Positions 1 to 8,867 of a DNA stretch of 64,000 nt are shown piece by piece. The notes below the pieces were generated by a model. It was given only the letters and a program-made list of their open reading frames with translations, made no database searches and was not told the origin of the DNA. The position numbers were made by a program, and so were the translations under genes. This DNA is from Paractinoplanes atraurantiacus (GTDB lineage Bacteria; Actinomycetota; Actinomycetes; Mycobacteriales; Micromonosporaceae), in NCBI RefSeq assembly GCF_900215205.1, contig NZ_OBDY01000005.1, positions 1 through 64,000 of the forward strand, in the 5' to 3' direction. The stretch's first letter is position 1. Each line of letters opens with the position of its first letter.

Positions 1-1
1 C

Positions 2-76
2 GACGTCATCTGGGCACTGCTGCGCGACGGCCGCGAGTTCCATTCCTCACCGCCGATCACGGCGAAGGCGGCTTGA
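2..76 (+). CDS. C-terminal end of an IS110-type transposase (cut by window edge)
   Basis: The reading frame enters from the left edge and ends at TGA 74-76, giving 24 residues that begin DVIWALLRDGREF. This motif is typical of the last residues of IS110/IS1111-family transposases, which are DEDD enzymes that move circular intermediates. Only the tail is visible, so intactness cannot be judged. It lies directly beside a broken gene on the opposite strand, which fits an insertion scar. No terminal repeat can be recognised here. Confidence 0.5.
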   Translation, partial: DVIWALLRDGREFHSSPPITAKAA

Positions 77-516
77 CACGGTCATTGAAACTCCTCCGCA
101 ATGCTTCAAGAACCTGGGCCGCTCGGGAACCGCCCACGAGCATTCCCAACTCGACCAGGACCAACTTCTCCTCGAGCGCGCCGACGCCGGCGATCCGATC
201 AGCCACCTGCTCCACCACGTCGTCCGGCGCGTTCGGCGACCACAACGCCAACGGCGCCAACGGCGTGGCCAACACCATCCCCGGATCCAGATCGCCGGGA
301 ACATCGACCGGCAGGTAGTCCAGCCGGGCCTGATCACGGACGAACCGGCCCGGATAACCGCCGCCCAGCGGCCACAGCACCACCTGCTGGATCCGGTGAC
401 TCGACCGGCGGTACTTCTGCGCCAGGCCGGCCCAACAACGCCTTGTACAACCCGTCGTAGTCGCGGGCCGGCGACGCCCGCGGCGCCACGACACCAGAAG
501 TCACGCTCTCGCCCAT
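57..516 (-). pseudogene. Broken Rpn-like (PD-(D/E)XK nuclease/transposase family) gene remnant
   Basis: Two minus-strand frames together give one plausible protein. The first starts at ATG 516 (MGESVTSGV) and contains DYDGLYKALLG, resembling the N-terminal motif of actinobacterial Rpn-type proteins. The second picks up near 430 as LAQKYRR and continues through LGGGYPG, RLDYLPVDVPGDLDPG and LVLVELGMLVGG to a stop at 57. The frames differ by one base, and the product is far shorter than the roughly 280-300 residues usual for such proteins. An internal deletion plus frameshift near 430-440 is the simplest reading. It lies beside an IS110 tail. The family assignment is moderate; that the gene is broken is clearer. 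Confidence 0.5.
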
Positions 517-617
517 CTGCTTCCCCCATTCCGCGCCTGACATCGATGCGGAGACAGCTTCCCGCACTCCGTGACTACTAGTCAAGAGACTCGTTGCTTC
601 GCGCCTAGTGTTGCCGA

Positions 618-631
618 TGCAATGTGTTGCA
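618..631. promoter_or_regulatory. Inverted repeat TGCAA-N4-TTGCA upstream of the monooxygenase
   Basis: The sequence reads TGCAATGTGTTGCA, with perfect 5-bp arms 40 bp before the ATG at 672. Further GTTGC copies flank it at 610 and 636. This looks like a regulator binding site for the flavin monooxygenase gene, but no regulator is encoded next to it. Confidence 0.3.
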
Positions 632-671
632 ACTCTGTTGCGGGCGGCGTGCATGCCGGTTTCGTGGAGGT

Positions 672-2447
672 ATGACGCAGACCCTCGGCACCTCCCCCAA
701 GCAGCGCGTCGACGACTGGCTGGCGTCGTTCGAGACCGCGCTGAAAGCCCGCGACGTGCGAGCCGCGGCCGCCCTGTTCGCGCCTGAGTCCTTCTGGCGT
801 GACCTCGTCGCCTTCACCTGGAACATCACCACCGCGGAAGGGCGCGACGGGATCACCGACATGCTGGCCGAGACCCTGGAGCAGGCCGATCCCGGCGGCT
901 TCGCCCTCACCGAGGAGCCGACCGAGGCGGACGGTGTGATCGACGCCTGGATCCGCTTCGAGACCGCGACCGGGCGCGGCACCGGGCACCTGCGGCTCAA
1001 GCCCGAGGGCGCCTGGACGCTGCTGACCACGCTGCGGGAGCTCAAAGGCTTCGAGGAGCGCCAGGGCGAGCGCCGGCCCCTCGGCGCGGAGCACACCCTG
1101 AGCAAAGGACGGGCGTACGGCAAAACCCAGGACGAGCTGGACCCGTACGTCGTGGTGATCGGTGGCGGGCAGGGTGGGATCGCTCTCGGGGCGCGCCTCA
1201 AGCAACTCGGCGTGCCGGCCGTGGTTATCGACAAGCACGCTCGGCCCGGTGATCAGTGGCGTGGACGCTACAAGAATCTCTGCCTGCACGATCCTGTCTG
1301 GTACGACCATCTCCCCTATCTGCCGTTCCCCTCGAACTGGCCGGTCTTCTCGCCCAAGGACAAGATCGGGGACTGGCTGGAGATGTACACGCGGGTCATG
1401 GAGGTGCCGTACTGGTCGTCCTCGACGGTCCGGTCCGCGACCTTCGACGCGGCGGCGAAGAAGTGGAGCGTGATCGTCGACCGGGACGGCGGATCGGTGG
1501 AGCTCACCCCGGCTCATGTCGTGTTCGCCACCGGCATGTCCGGCAAGCCCAACCGGCCGGTCATCCCCGGCCAGGACGTCTTCCGGGGCGACCAGCACCA
1601 TTCCAGCGAGCACCCGGGCCCCGAGGCCTACCGGGGCAAGCGGGTCGTGGTCATCGGGTCGAACAACTCGGCGTTCGACATCTGCGGGGCGCTCTGGGAG
1701 CACGACGCCGACGTGACCATGGTGCAGCGCTCGTCCACGCATATCGTCAAGTCGGCCTCGCTCATGGACATCGGGCTCGGCGACCTCTACTCGGAGCGGG
1801 CCGTCGCGGCCGGTGTCACCACCGACAAGGCCGACATGATCTTCGCGTCGATCCCGTACCGGATCATGCACGAGTTCCAGATTCCGCTGTACGAGCAGAT
1901 GGCCGAGCGGGACGCCGACTTCTACGCGCGGCTGGAGAAGGCCGGCTTCCGGCACGACTGGGGCGCCGACGGCTCCGGCCTGTTCATGAAGTACCTGCGA
2001 CGCGGCTCCGGCTACTACATCGACGTGGGCGCGGCCGACCTGGTCGCCGACGGGCAGGTCAAGCTGGCGCAGGGCCAGGTCGTCCGGCTCACCGAGGACG
2101 CGGTGGTTCTCGACGACGGCACCGAGCTGCCGGCCGACCTGGTCGTCTACGCCACCGGCTACGGGTCGATGAACGGCTGGGTGGCCGACCTCGTCGACCC
2201 CGAGACGGCCGACCGGGTCGGGAAGGTGTGGGGCCTGGGCTCGGACACTCCCAAGGACCCAGGCCCGTGGGAGGGCGAGCAACGCAACATGTGGAAGCCG
2301 ACCCAGCAGGAGAACCTGTGGTTCCACGGCGGCAACCTGCACCAGTCACGGCACTACTCGCTCTATCTCGCGCTGCAACTCAAGGCCCGCTACGAAGGGC
2401 TGCCGACGCCCGTCTACCGCCTGGCCGAGTCACACCACCGGAGCTGA
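672..2447 (+). CDS. FAD/NAD(P)-dependent flavin monooxygenase with N-terminal NTF2-like domain
   Basis: The 591-residue protein has two parts. Residues 1 to about 140 look like a SnoaL/NTF2-type cone fold ('ARDVRAAAALFAPESFW'). From about residue 155 a flavin-containing monooxygenase follows, with the FAD-binding VVVIGGGQGGIALG and, near 325, an NADPH-binding Rossmann motif GSNNSAFD preceded by FRGDQHHSSEH, a class B (FMO/YUCCA/Baeyer-Villiger) type stretch. It should insert one oxygen atom into an organic substrate in the cytosol using NADPH and O2; the substrate is unknown. ATG 672 was chosen because no other ATG fits the fold, although GGAGG lies only 1 nt from it. The gene ends tail-to-tail with the hydrolase on the other strand, overlapping by 18 nt. 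Confidence 0.85.
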   Translation: MTQTLGTSPKQRVDDWLASFETALKARDVRAAAALFAPESFWRDLVAFTWNITTAEGRDGITDMLAETLEQADPGGFALTEEPTEADGVIDAWIRFETATGRGTGHLRLKPEGAWTLLTTLRELKGFEERQGERRPLGAEHTLSKGRAYGKTQDELDPYVVVIGGGQGGIALGARLKQLGVPAVVIDKHARPGDQWRGRYKNLCLHDPVWYDHLPYLPFPSNWPVFSPKDKIGDWLEMYTRVMEVPYWSSSTVRSATFDAAAKKWSVIVDRDGGSVELTPAHVVFATGMSGKPNRPVIPGQDVFRGDQHHSSEHPGPEAYRGKRVVVIGSNNSAFDICGALWEHDADVTMVQRSSTHIVKSASLMDIGLGDLYSERAVAAGVTTDKADMIFASIPYRIMHEFQIPLYEQMAERDADFYARLEKAGFRHDWGADGSGLFMKYLRRGSGYYIDVGAADLVADGQVKLAQGQVVRLTEDAVVLDDGTELPADLVVYATGYGSMNGWVADLVDPETADRVGKVWGLGSDTPKDPGPWEGEQRNMWKPTQQENLWFHGGNLHQSRHYSLYLALQLKARYEGLPTPVYRLAESHHRS

Positions 2448-3116
2448 CGCAGGCAGGAAGGCGGCCACTGCGGTGAAGAAGGCGTCCGGGGCCAGGCTGT
2501 GGACTCGGTGGCCGACCGGGATCGTCGCCAGCCGGGCGTTCGGCAGCGCGGCCGTCACGGCGGCCAGCCGCCGTGGCGGGATGCAGCTGGTCAGGCCGCC
2601 CGAGACGACCAGGGCCGGCTGGGTCACGAGAGCCAGCCGGCTCCACCACTGCGGGTCGGCTCGGGCCACCTGGAGCAGGATCGCGGGCACGGGACGGCCG
2701 GCCAGGAAGCGGTCCATCCGGGGCAGGCCGACCCGGCGGGGCGGGGCCGCGATGTCTTCGAGGACCAGGCGGGAGACGCGGTCGGGCGAGTGCTGGGCGA
2801 CGGCCAGGCAGGCGTACGCCCCGACGGAGTGCCCGACCGCGAGGGCGCCGGCCAGGGAGAAAGCGTCCATCACGCCCAGCAGATCGTCGCGGAGCGCCGA
2901 AAGCGCATATGACCCGGTGCGGTCACTTGTCGCATGTCCTCGCAGGTCGACCGCCACGACCCGGTAGCCGAGCGGGACCAGCCGGGCCGCGAAGCGGTCC
3001 CACGTGCCGGCGCTGCTGCCGGTGCCGTGTACCAGCAGCGCCGGAACGCCGGACGGGTCGCCCACCGTTCGGTAGCCGAGCCGGACGCCGTTGATCTGCA
3101 GGGTGCCGCGAGCCAT
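2430..3116 (-). CDS. Alpha/beta-fold hydrolase
   Basis: A 228-residue single-domain alpha/beta hydrolase. HGTGSSAGTWDRF near residue 29 forms the oxyanion region, GHSVGAYA near residue 95 is the nucleophile elbow, and GHRVHSL near the C-terminus supplies the catalytic His. The strand order and the short cap ('LPRMDRFLAGRPVP') fit the esterase/haloperoxidase-like group. There is no signal peptide, so it is cytosolic. The start ATG at 3116 is followed at once by the family's first strand (INGVRLGYRTVG). The substrate is unknown. It is divergent from the LacI-like gene at 3257 and convergent with the flavin monooxygenase. Confidence 0.85.
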   Translation of the reverse strand: MARGTLQINGVRLGYRTVGDPSGVPALLVHGTGSSAGTWDRFAARLVPLGYRVVAVDLRGHATSDRTGSYALSALRDDLLGVMDAFSLAGALAVGHSVGAYACLAVAQHSPDRVSRLVLEDIAAPPRRVGLPRMDRFLAGRPVPAILLQVARADPQWWSRLALVTQPALVVSGGLTSCIPPRRLAAVTAALPNARLATIPVGHRVHSLAPDAFFTAVAAFLPASAPVV

Positions 3117-3212
3117 CCCCGCTGTTTACCAGACGTTCCCCTGACCATGGGCGGAAAGAAACCACGTAACAAGCCCGTAACAGGAGATTGACTCGCCGCG
3201 ATGAGCCCGACA

Positions 3213-3226
3213 TGTTGGCGTTAACA
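3213..3226. promoter_or_regulatory. LacI-type operator upstream of the HTH-less LacI paralog
   Basis: On the minus strand this reads TGTTAACGCCAACA, matching 11 of 14 bases of the consensus TGTTAACGTTCACA shared by the sites at 12488 and 26468. It lies between the divergent hydrolase and the truncated LacI gene, 31 bp before the latter's ATG. It probably binds one of the full-length LacI paralogs nearby. Confidence 0.45.
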
Positions 3227-3256
3227 GGCCCAGCGTGACGGCGCGGAGGAGTTCGG

Positions 3257-4111
3257 ATGACGGTCATCGGCGTGGTCGCGCAGAACTCCATGTTGTACGG
3301 ACCGTCGAGCATGGTGCAGGCGATCGGCGACGCCGCCTTCGACGCCGGCCTGGCGGTGTCGGTCGGCCACGTCGCCGACTACGGCGCCGAGGCCTATGAG
3401 GTCGTCCGCCGCCTGGTCGGCCAGGACGTGGCCGGCCTGATCGTGGTCGCTCCGGTGGCCGCCGCGGCCGATCTGCTCGCGGCCGTGCCGAGCGGGCTTC
3501 CCGTCGTGACGGTCGACGGCCTGCCCCAGTGGCGTACCGCCAACGTGGCCGTCGACCAGTACGCGGGCGGCCTGCTCGCCACCCGCCATCTGCTGGCGCA
3601 CGGGCATCGCACCGTCTGGCACGTGGCCGGCCCCGAGCAGTGGCACGGCAGCCGGGCCCGCGAGGCGGGCTGGCGGGCCGCCCTGGCCGCCGCCGGCGTC
3701 GAGGCGCCGCCCGTCGTGCGGGCCGCCTGGTCGGCCGAGTCGGGCTATCGCTGCGGGCAGGCGCTGGCCGCCGACCCCGAGGTCACCGCCGTCTTCGCCG
3801 CCAACGACGACATCGCGATCGGGCTGATCCGGGCCCTGGCCGAGCACGGCCGGTCCGTGCCGGGCGACGTCAGCGTGGTCGGCTTCGACGACGTGCCCGA
3901 GGCCGGGTACACCCATCCGGGGCTGACCACCGTGCGGCAGGAGTTCGCCGAGGTCGGCCGGGAGAGCGTGCGCCTGCTGCTGGGCGCACGCCGTCCCGAG
4001 TCCGTGCAGCTGCGGCCGACCCTGGTGCCGCGGGGCACCGTGCGGCACCGGGTGAAGGTCAGAAGCCGCGGGCCAGCCGGTAGTACGCCTGGTTCCAGCG
4101 GACCTCTTTGA
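3257..4111 (+). CDS. LacI-family ligand-binding domain without a DNA-binding domain
   Basis: The 284-residue protein begins [16 protein letters not shown], exactly where the periplasmic-binding-like sensor domain starts in the two full-length paralogs at 12742 and 14738. It covers that whole domain, with the family motifs [29 protein letters not shown] and [15 protein letters not shown]. The usual 50-60-residue HTH/hinge is absent: TGA at 3236-3238 is in frame just upstream. GGAGGAG 5 nt before ATG 3257 is a good ribosome binding site, so it appears to be translated. It could be a sugar-binding partner or decoy that dimerises with the paralogs, or a decaying gene. It ends tail-to-tail with araA, overlapping by 53 nt. 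Confidence 0.8.
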   Translation: MTVIGVVAQNSMLYGPSSMVQAIGDAAFDAGLAVSVGHVADYGAEAYEVVRRLVGQDVAGLIVVAPVAAAADLLAAVPSGLPVVTVDGLPQWRTANVAVDQYAGGLLATRHLLAHGHRTVWHVAGPEQWHGSRAREAGWRAALAAAGVEAPPVVRAAWSAESGYRCGQALAADPEVTAVFAANDDIAIGLIRALAEHGRSVPGDVSVVGFDDVPEAGYTHPGLTTVRQEFAEVGRESVRLLLGARRPESVQLRPTLVPRGTVRHRVKVRSRGPAGSTPGSSGPL

Positions 4112-5540
4112 CGAACTCCCGGATCGTGGTGTCCGCGTCGATCACCAGGAGCTCGCAGGAGAGCATCTCGGCCAGGTCGCTCAGCTCCTCCACGCCGACG
4201 GCCGAGGTGAGCACCGTGTGGTGCGGTCCGCCCGCGGTCAGCCAGGCCTCGGCCGACGTGGAGAGGTCGGGGGCCGGCTTCCACACCGCGCGGGCCACCG
4301 GCAGTTTCGGCAGGGCCTCGGTCGGCGGCACCACCTCGATGACGTTCGACGTGAGGCGGAACCGCTCCCCCATGTCGGACATGCCGACGACCACGGCCGG
4401 GCCGGGCGCCGCGTCGAAGACCATGCGCACCGGGTCCTCGCGGCCGCCGATACCGAGCGGGTGGATCTCGAGCCGGGGCCGGTCGGCCGCGATCGACGGG
4501 CACACCTCGAGCATGTGGGCGCCGAGGATCCGCTCCTGGCCGGGCGTCAGGTCGTACGTGTAATCCTCCATGAAGGACGTGCCGCCCGGCGCCATGGCTT
4601 TGATCGTGTGCAGCAAAACCGAGGTCTTCCAGTCGCCCTCGCCGCCGAAGCCGTAGCCGTCGGCCATCAGCCGCTGCACCGCGAGGCCGGGCAGCTGGCG
4701 CAGGCCGCCGAGGTCCTCGAAGTTGGTGGTGAAGGCGCGGAAGCCGCCGGCGTCGAGGAACTGCCGCAGGCCGAGCTCGATGCGGGCCGCGTACCGCAGC
4801 GACTCGTGCCGTTCGCCGCCGTCGCGCAGCTCGGGCGCCACCTCGTAGAGCTCGTCGTACTCGCCGACCAGCTTGTCGACCTCGGTGTCCAGGGCGTCGT
4901 CGACAACCTTGACCAGATCATTGACGCCGTACGTGTTGACGGACACCCCGAAGCGCAACTGCGCCTCGACCTTGTCCCCCTCGGTCACCGCGACGTCGCG
5001 CATGTTGTCGCCGAAGCGGGCCAGCCGCAACGACCGGATCGCCGCGTGCCCGCGGGCGGCCCGCACCCAGGCCGCGACACGGTCGATCACCCGCGGGTTG
5101 CTGACGTGCCCGGCCACCGTCTTGCGGGCCACGCCGAGGCGGGCCTCGATGTAGCCGAACTCCCGGTCGCCGTGCGCGGCCTGGTTGAGATTCATGAAGT
5201 CCATGTCGATCTCGGACCAGGGCAGCGCCACGTTGGCCTGGGTGTGCAGGTGCAGCAGCGGGGTGCGCAGCGCGTCCAGGCCGGCGATCCACATCTTGGC
5301 CGGCGAGAACGTGTGCATCCAGGCGATCACGCCGATGACATTCGGTGCGGCGTTGGCCTCCCGGATGACCGTGAGGATGCTCTCGGCGCTGGTGAGCACC
5401 GGCTTCCAGACCAGCCGCACGTCGAGCGCGGACCCGAGCGTGCCGGCGATCTCCTGCGACTGCGAGGCGACCTGATCGAGCGTTTCGGGACCGTAGAGCC
5501 CCTGACTGCCGGTCAGGAACCAGATTTCTTGGTCACTCAT
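4059..5540 (-). CDS. araA: L-arabinose isomerase
   Basis: Converts L-arabinose to L-ribulose in the cytosol with a divalent metal, normally Mn2+. The 493-residue length matches the family (about 500). The metal/catalytic signatures are present: [25 protein letters not shown] and the C-terminal GGPHHTVL, supplying the two Glu and two His ligands. The N-terminus ([13 protein letters not shown]) is also diagnostic. ATG 5540 is preceded by GGGGAG at short distance. It is the last gene of the arabinose operon, 14 nt after araD, so it should be transcribed from the promoter near 12.5 kb and induced with the transporter. It is convergent with the HTH-less LacI gene. Confidence 0.97.
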   Translation of the reverse strand: MSDQEIWFLTGSQGLYGPETLDQVASQSQEIAGTLGSALDVRLVWKPVLTSAESILTVIREANAAPNVIGVIAWMHTFSPAKMWIAGLDALRTPLLHLHTQANVALPWSEIDMDFMNLNQAAHGDREFGYIEARLGVARKTVAGHVSNPRVIDRVAAWVRAARGHAAIRSLRLARFGDNMRDVAVTEGDKVEAQLRFGVSVNTYGVNDLVKVVDDALDTEVDKLVGEYDELYEVAPELRDGGERHESLRYAARIELGLRQFLDAGGFRAFTTNFEDLGGLRQLPGLAVQRLMADGYGFGGEGDWKTSVLLHTIKAMAPGGTSFMEDYTYDLTPGQERILGAHMLEVCPSIAADRPRLEIHPLGIGGREDPVRMVFDAAPGPAVVVGMSDMGERFRLTSNVIEVVPPTEALPKLPVARAVWKPAPDLSTSAEAWLTAGGPHHTVLTSAVGVEELSDLAEMLSCELLVIDADTTIREFVKEVRWNQAYYRLARGF

Positions 5541-5554
5541 TGTTCTCCCCAAAA

Positions 5555-6211
5555 TCAGCGCTGGCCGTAGACGTTCTGGTAGCGGTCGTACAGGCTGTCC
5601 ACGGCCTCGCCGGGCAGTCGATCGATCGCTCCGAGCTGCCGGGCCAGGAGCATCGTGCGGGCGACGTCCTCGCACATGACCGCGGCCTTGACCGCGGCCT
5701 TGGCGCTGGCGCCGATGGTGAAGGGACCGTGCTGGCGCATCAGGACGGCCGGCGAGCGGCTGCCGCGCAGCGTCTCGACGATGCCGCGGCCGATGTCGTC
5801 GCTGCCGATCAGCGCGAACGGCCCGATCGGGATGTCGCCGCCGAACTCGTCGGCCATCGCGGTCAGCGAGCACGGGATGGGCTCGCCGCGGGCGGCCCAC
5901 GCCGTGGCGTACGGGCTGTGGGTGTGCACGACCCCGTTGACCTCGGGCATGTGCCGGTAGACGTAGGCGTGCGACTCGGTGTCGCTGGACGGGCTGTGCT
6001 CACCCTCGACCAGTTTGCCGTCGAGGTCGCAGACCACCATGGCGGCCGGGGTCAGCTCGTCGTACGAGACCCCCGACGGTTTGATGACCAGCAGGTCCTC
6101 ACCCGGCACCCGGGCCGAGACGTTTCCGGCGGTCCAGGTGACCAGGTTCCAGCGCGTGAGGTGCGTGTGCAATGCACAGACTTCGGCTCGTACGGCGTCG
6201 AGCACGCTCAT
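5555..6211 (-). CDS. araD: L-ribulose-5-phosphate 4-epimerase
   Basis: Interconverts L-ribulose 5-phosphate and D-xylulose 5-phosphate by retro-aldol chemistry, feeding the pentose phosphate pathway. The 218-residue class II aldolase has GNVSAR and KPSG (phosphate binding), [11 protein letters not shown] (two Zn-binding His), RQHGPF (third Zn His) and a C-terminal NVYGQR carrying the catalytic Tyr. The start at 6211 overlaps the araB stop in an ATGA junction, so the two are translationally coupled. The length is slightly under the 231 residues of E. coli AraD. Confidence 0.96.
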   Translation of the reverse strand: MSVLDAVRAEVCALHTHLTRWNLVTWTAGNVSARVPGEDLLVIKPSGVSYDELTPAAMVVCDLDGKLVEGEHSPSSDTESHAYVYRHMPEVNGVVHTHSPYATAWAARGEPIPCSLTAMADEFGGDIPIGPFALIGSDDIGRGIVETLRGSRSPAVLMRQHGPFTIGASAKAAVKAAVMCEDVARTMLLARQLGAIDRLPGEAVDSLYDRYQNVYGQR

Positions 6212-7854
6212 GAGAGTGCCTCGTTCCGCAGGTCGCGCAGCCGGTGCAGCACCTTGTTCTCGCCACGCCCGAAGTAGTCGTGCAGCACCGAGTACTCCGC
6301 GTAGAGCCGGTCGTAGACGTCGGCCGCGGCCGGGTCGGGCTCGAAGACCGCCTTCTCGACGCGGCCCATGGTCGCCGCCGCGGTCGCCACGTCGGGGTAG
6401 GCCCCGGCCGCCACCGCCGCGTGGATGGCCGAGCCGAGCGCGGGCGCCTGATCGGAGGTGGCCACGCTGAGCGGCCGGCGCAGCACGTCGGCGTATATCT
6501 GCATGACCAGCGTGTTGCGCTTGAGCCCGCCCGCGGCCACGAACTCGGTGACCGGCACGCCGGCCTGCTCGAACGATTCGATGATCTTGCGGGTGCCGAA
6601 GGCGGTGGCCTCGACCAGCGCCTTGTAGATCTCGAACGGCCGGGTGGCCAGGGTCTGGCCGATGATCACGCCGGAGAGGTGGTGGTCGACCAGCACCGAG
6701 CGGTTGCCGTTGTGCCAGTCGAGCGCCATCAGCCCGTGCCCGCCGGCCGGCTGCGCGGCCGCCTGCCGCGACAGGAAGTCGTGCACGCTGAGGCCGTCCG
6801 CGCGCGCCTGCTCGTGGATCTCCGGCGGCACGCCCTGCTCGACGAACCAGCCGAAGATGTCGCCGACGCCGCTCTGCCCGGCCTCGTATCCGTAGAGCCC
6901 GGCCAGGATGCCGCCGTCGACCACGCCGCAGATGCCCGGCACCGGCGCCAGGGCCTCGCCGTTCATGATGTGGCAGGTCGAGGTGCCCATCACGGCCAGC
7001 ATCTGCCCGGGCGTGATGGCCTGGGCGGCCGGCGAGGTGACGTGCGCGTCCACGTTGCCGACGGCGACCGCGATGCCGGCCGGCAGCCCGGTCCAGGCCG
7101 CGGCCTGCTCGGTCAGGTCGCCGGCCCGCTCGCCGAGCGCGGACAGCGGATGGGCCAGCCGGGTCTCGGCGAAGTCGGCGAAGGCCGGGTTCAGCGCCTC
7201 CAGGTACGCCTTGTCCGGGTACTGGCCGTCCTGGAAGATCCCCTTGTAGCCGGCCGTGCAGGCGTTGCGGGTCTCCCGGCCGCACAGCTGCCAGATGATC
7301 CAGTCGGCCGCCTCGATCCAGCGCTCGGTCCGCGCGTAGACCTCCGGGTCCTCCTCGAGCACCTGCAGGGCCTTGGCGAACTGCCACTCCGAGGAGATCC
7401 GCCCGCCGTAGCGGGCGATCCAGGGCTCACCCCGCTCGTGTGCGAGGTCGCTGATGCGGTCGGCCTGCGGCTGCGCCGCATGGTGCTTCCAGAGTTTGGG
7501 GTACGCGTGTGGACGGTCCTCGAGAACACGGCACAGCGGCGTCCCGTCGGCCAGCGCCGGCAGCACCGTGCACGCGGTGAAGTCGGTCGCGATCCCGATG
7601 ACGTCGGCCGGGTCGATGCCCGCGACCTCAAGGGCCTCGGGCACAGCCGTACGGAGAACGTCGATGTAGTCGTCGGGGTCCTGAAGAGCCCAGTCGGGGC
7701 GCAGCTGCTGCCCGGTGGCCGGCAGCGTGCGCTCGATGACGCCGTGCGCGTATTCGTGCACGGCCGCGCCCACCTCGGCCCCGTCCTCGACGCGCACCAC
7801 CACGGCGCGGCCCGACAGCGTTCCGAAGTCGACCCCGATCGTGTAGCGGGACAT
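6208..7854 (-). CDS. araB: L-ribulokinase
   Basis: Phosphorylates L-ribulose with ATP to L-ribulose 5-phosphate. The 548-residue FGGY-family kinase opens with MSRYTIGVDFGTLSGRA (phosphate-1 loop), carries IATDFTACTVLP and, in the C-terminal actin-like lobe, VAAGGLKRNTLVMQ. Length and opening match bacterial AraB (about 560). The start at 7854 shares one base with the stop of the upstream permease (TGATG), and its end overlaps araD by 4 nt, so it is embedded in a tightly coupled operon. Confidence 0.96.
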   Translation of the reverse strand: MSRYTIGVDFGTLSGRAVVVRVEDGAEVGAAVHEYAHGVIERTLPATGQQLRPDWALQDPDDYIDVLRTAVPEALEVAGIDPADVIGIATDFTACTVLPALADGTPLCRVLEDRPHAYPKLWKHHAAQPQADRISDLAHERGEPWIARYGGRISSEWQFAKALQVLEEDPEVYARTERWIEAADWIIWQLCGRETRNACTAGYKGIFQDGQYPDKAYLEALNPAFADFAETRLAHPLSALGERAGDLTEQAAAWTGLPAGIAVAVGNVDAHVTSPAAQAITPGQMLAVMGTSTCHIMNGEALAPVPGICGVVDGGILAGLYGYEAGQSGVGDIFGWFVEQGVPPEIHEQARADGLSVHDFLSRQAAAQPAGGHGLMALDWHNGNRSVLVDHHLSGVIIGQTLATRPFEIYKALVEATAFGTRKIIESFEQAGVPVTEFVAAGGLKRNTLVMQIYADVLRRPLSVATSDQAPALGSAIHAAVAAGAYPDVATAAATMGRVEKAVFEPDPAAADVYDRLYAEYSVLHDYFGRGENKVLHRLRDLRNEALS

Positions 7855-8867
7855 CACTTCGCCTTTCTGGTGACGAGGCGCTGAAGGACGATGAAGGCGA
7901 ACAGCAGCACGCCGATCGCCATCCGGGCCCACCACGAGTTGAGGCTCGCGAAGTTCACGATCGTGTTGATCATGCCGAGGACCAGGACGCCCAGCACCGT
8001 GCCGAGCACGTAGCCGGAGCCGCCGGTCAGCAGCACGCCGCCGATGACCACGGCCGCGATCGCGTCGAGCTCGGTGCCGGTGCCGTGACCCGCATACCCC
8101 GAAGTGGTCGTGATGCTGTAGATCAGGCCGCCCAGGGCGGCGCAGAATCCGCTCAGTGTGTAAACGCCGATCCGCGTACGCCCGACCGGAAGGCCCATCA
8201 GCAGGGCCGAGTCGGCGTTGCCGCCGATCGCGTAGACGTTGCGGCCGAACCGGCTCCAGGCCAGCACGACCGCCGCCACGGCCACCACGGCCAGCGCGAC
8301 CAGGGCCATGCCGGAGATGTAGACGCCCGGCTCGAAGACGATGCGCGTCTCGGCGATGCTGGTCCAGAACTCGTTCGTGATCGGGATCGAGTTCTGGTTG
8401 ATCAGCAGCGCGATGCCGCGGGCCAGGAACATGCCGGCCAGCGTGGCGATGAACGGCTCCACCTTGAAGAAGTGGATGACCGCGCCCATGCCGAGGCCGA
8501 GCACGCCGCCGACCAGCAGCACGACCGGGATCACGACCCCGGCCGGCCAGCCCGCCTGCAGCAGCGTGGCGGCCACGGTCGAGGTCATCGCGATCACCGC
8601 GCCCACCGACAGGTCGATGCCGCCGGTCAGGATCACGAAGGTCATGCCGACCGCGACGACCAGCAGGAAGGCGTTGTTGGTGAACAGGTTGAGCAGCACC
8701 GAGGGGTGGGTGAAGTTCTCGTAGCTCACCGCGCCGAAGGTGTACATGACGATCAGCAGCGACAGGGTCGCCAGGACCGGGATGTACTGCGCGTTCGGCC
8801 GGTACGTGCGCCGGCGGCTGGCCGGGCCGGTCTTGTTGGTGGCCGGGGTCGTGCTGACGTCGATCAT
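7854..8867 (-). CDS. yjfF: Furanose-type sugar ABC transporter permease 2 (YjfF-like)
   Basis: The 337-residue permease has about nine hydrophobic segments and the carbohydrate-uptake-2 (RbsC/BPD_transp_2) signatures GMTFVILTGGIDLSVG and GGVLLTGGSGYVLGT. It sits in the membrane and pairs with the permease at 8864 to form the channel for the ATPase at 9895. The family resembles YjfF, the second permease of the E. coli galactofuranose importer. The start ATG 8867 overlaps the preceding stop in ATGA. Its position directly before araB points to arabinose as cargo. Confidence 0.88.
   Translation of the reverse strand: MIDVSTTPATNKTGPASRRRTYRPNAQYIPVLATLSLLIVMYTFGAVSYENFTHPSVLLNLFTNNAFLLVVAVGMTFVILTGGIDLSVGAVIAMTSTVAATLLQAGWPAGVVIPVVLLVGGVLGLGMGAVIHFFKVEPFIATLAGMFLARGIALLINQNSIPITNEFWTSIAETRIVFEPGVYISGMALVALAVVAVAAVVLAWSRFGRNVYAIGGNADSALLMGLPVGRTRIGVYTLSGFCAALGGLIYSITTTSGYAGHGTGTELDAIAAVVIGGVLLTGGSGYVLGTVLGVLVLGMINTIVNFASLNSWWARMAIGVLLFAFIVLQRLVTRKAK

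Noticed and set aside
624..671. Upstream extension of the flavin monooxygenase from 624
   Set aside because: The extra 16 residues (with two adjacent Cys and several Arg) have no family resemblance, and GTG 624 lies inside the upstream palindrome; ATG 672 is preferred.
582..2342. Long minus-strand ORF of 586 codons opposite the flavin monooxygenase
   Set aside because: It is a shadow frame of the high-GC gene on the plus strand; the product has no recognisable domain.
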